From Planctomycetota bacterium (GTDB lineage Bacteria; Planctomycetota; Phycisphaerae; Sedimentisphaerales; Anaerohalosphaeraceae): a DNA stretch of 5,282 bases. The notes under the pieces are model-generated. The model saw only the letters and a program-made list of their open reading frames with translations. It made no database searches and was not told the origin of the DNA. Of the stretch, positions 4,893 to 5,282 are shown one piece after another. Location of the stretch: contig JAGHBX010000394.1 in assembly GCA_021160785.1 (NCBI GenBank), positions 1-5,282 on the forward strand, in the 5' to 3' direction. Position 1 is the stretch's first letter. Every line of letters starts with the position of its first letter. A program made the translations under genes and the position numbers.

Positions 4893-4900
4893 TACAAAGA

Positions 4901-5282
4901 ATGGGCAAAAGAACCTCAGTGTTGATGATCGTTGGCATTATCTGTGTTGCCGCAGCGTTGGTTATGAATCTTCCGCTGACTGCAGTTAAGGCTCAAATGG
5001 GGCATGAAGGTCATGGGCAAATGGGCAGGATGATCATGAAAAATCACCCGCAAGCAGCACCTTTGACCCTTGAGAAAGTGTATTCGGGACATCTGCCGAT
5101 GGTGTCGGCGTCCATTGACAAGGCTCTAAAAGCCGTGGAGTCAGGGGACAAAAAGACTGCGCTATCGGAACTGAATAAGGCAAAAAAGATGATTGCCGAG
5201 ATCAATCTTGCAATCGGCAAACTGGTCAAGCCCAAATTTGCCAACGCCCGATGTCCTATGATGAACTCGCCGATCAACCCGG
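4901..5282 (+). CDS. Secreted Met/His-rich protein with CPMM motif (partial, C-terminus off the right edge)
   Basis: 127 codons visible. Residues 1-31 are a signal peptide: basic MGKR, hydrophobic 7-21, Val-Lys-Ala cleavage after 31, so the mature chain is exported. The mature N-terminus (32-50) is rich in Met and His (MGHEGHGQMGRMIMKNHP), a composition typical of copper or other soft-metal binding. Residues 57-110 form amphipathic helices (SASIDKALKAVESGDKKTAL, then AKKMIAEINLAI) like a helical hairpin. At 118-121 comes CPMM followed by NSPINP; similar CPxM..xI.P starts occur in planctomycete secreted proteins whose C-terminus has a YHS/TRASH-like CCGGC metal site, which here would lie beyond the window. 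The start is supported by CAGGAG and the signal peptide. Likely role: periplasmic metal binding or delivery, inferred. Possible control by the ECF-like promoter at 4800-4825. Confidence 0.8.
   Translation, partial: MGKRTSVLMIVGIICVAAALVMNLPLTAVKAQMGHEGHGQMGRMIMKNHPQAAPLTLEKVYSGHLPMVSASIDKALKAVESGDKKTALSELNKAKKMIAEINLAIGKLVKPKFANARCPMMNSPINP

Overview
The window looks like a chromosomal segment from a planctomycete-type bacterium, probably of the Phycisphaerae or a relative. This is inferred from gene content, mainly a long secreted protein resembling the HzsA-related (hydrazine synthase alpha subunit-like) beta-propeller family, which is common in Planctomycetota. It also fits the start of a secreted CPMM-motif protein at the right edge. 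No rRNA, tRNA or CRISPR array is visible, so the assignment is tentative.

Left part (1-3101) is minus strand and GC-rich. In transcription order it holds an ECF sigma factor (3101-2550), its transmembrane zinc-binding anti-sigma factor (2553-1762, start overlapping the sigma stop as ATGA), a 146-base gap, and a secreted discoidin-plus-propeller protein (1615 to beyond base 1). A 36-base promoter-like element (31 of 36 identical) lies before the propeller gene (1665-1700) and far upstream of the sigma gene (3261-3296). Each copy holds TTGAAT or TTGTAT, 17 bases, then TATCAT. A second sigma70-like promoter (TTGTCA-17-TAAAAT) lies closer to the sigma gene. This suggests, without proof, shared control of the sigma operon and the propeller gene.

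Middle part (about 3250-4750) is plus strand, visibly more AT-rich, and holds small genes and remnants: a 42-codon ORF with a promoter and a 10-bp inverted repeat, possibly the start of a decayed transposase; a 342-base stretch without a convincing gene; a stand-alone protein of the dinitrogenase FeMo-cofactor family (NifX/NifB C-terminal-like); a response-regulator receiver fragment lacking its first half and output domain; and a small zinc-ribbon protein in frame with that fragment.

Right part (4747-5282): a regulatory stretch precedes a secreted Met/His-rich protein cut by the window edge. It holds a 35-base element (4801-4835) repeated at 1726-1760 beside the anti-sigma stop (31 of 35 identical). 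Both copies fit a GAAC-N17-CGTT layout resembling ECF sigma promoters, so the ECF system may also control the right-hand gene. A 6-bp palindrome lies just downstream of it.

The most interesting reading is a small envelope-stress or metal-responsive ECF regulon whose sigma operon, surface protein and metal-binding-like secreted protein share dispersed promoter elements, interrupted by a patch of decayed DNA. The parts are visible; the regulatory wiring is inference.
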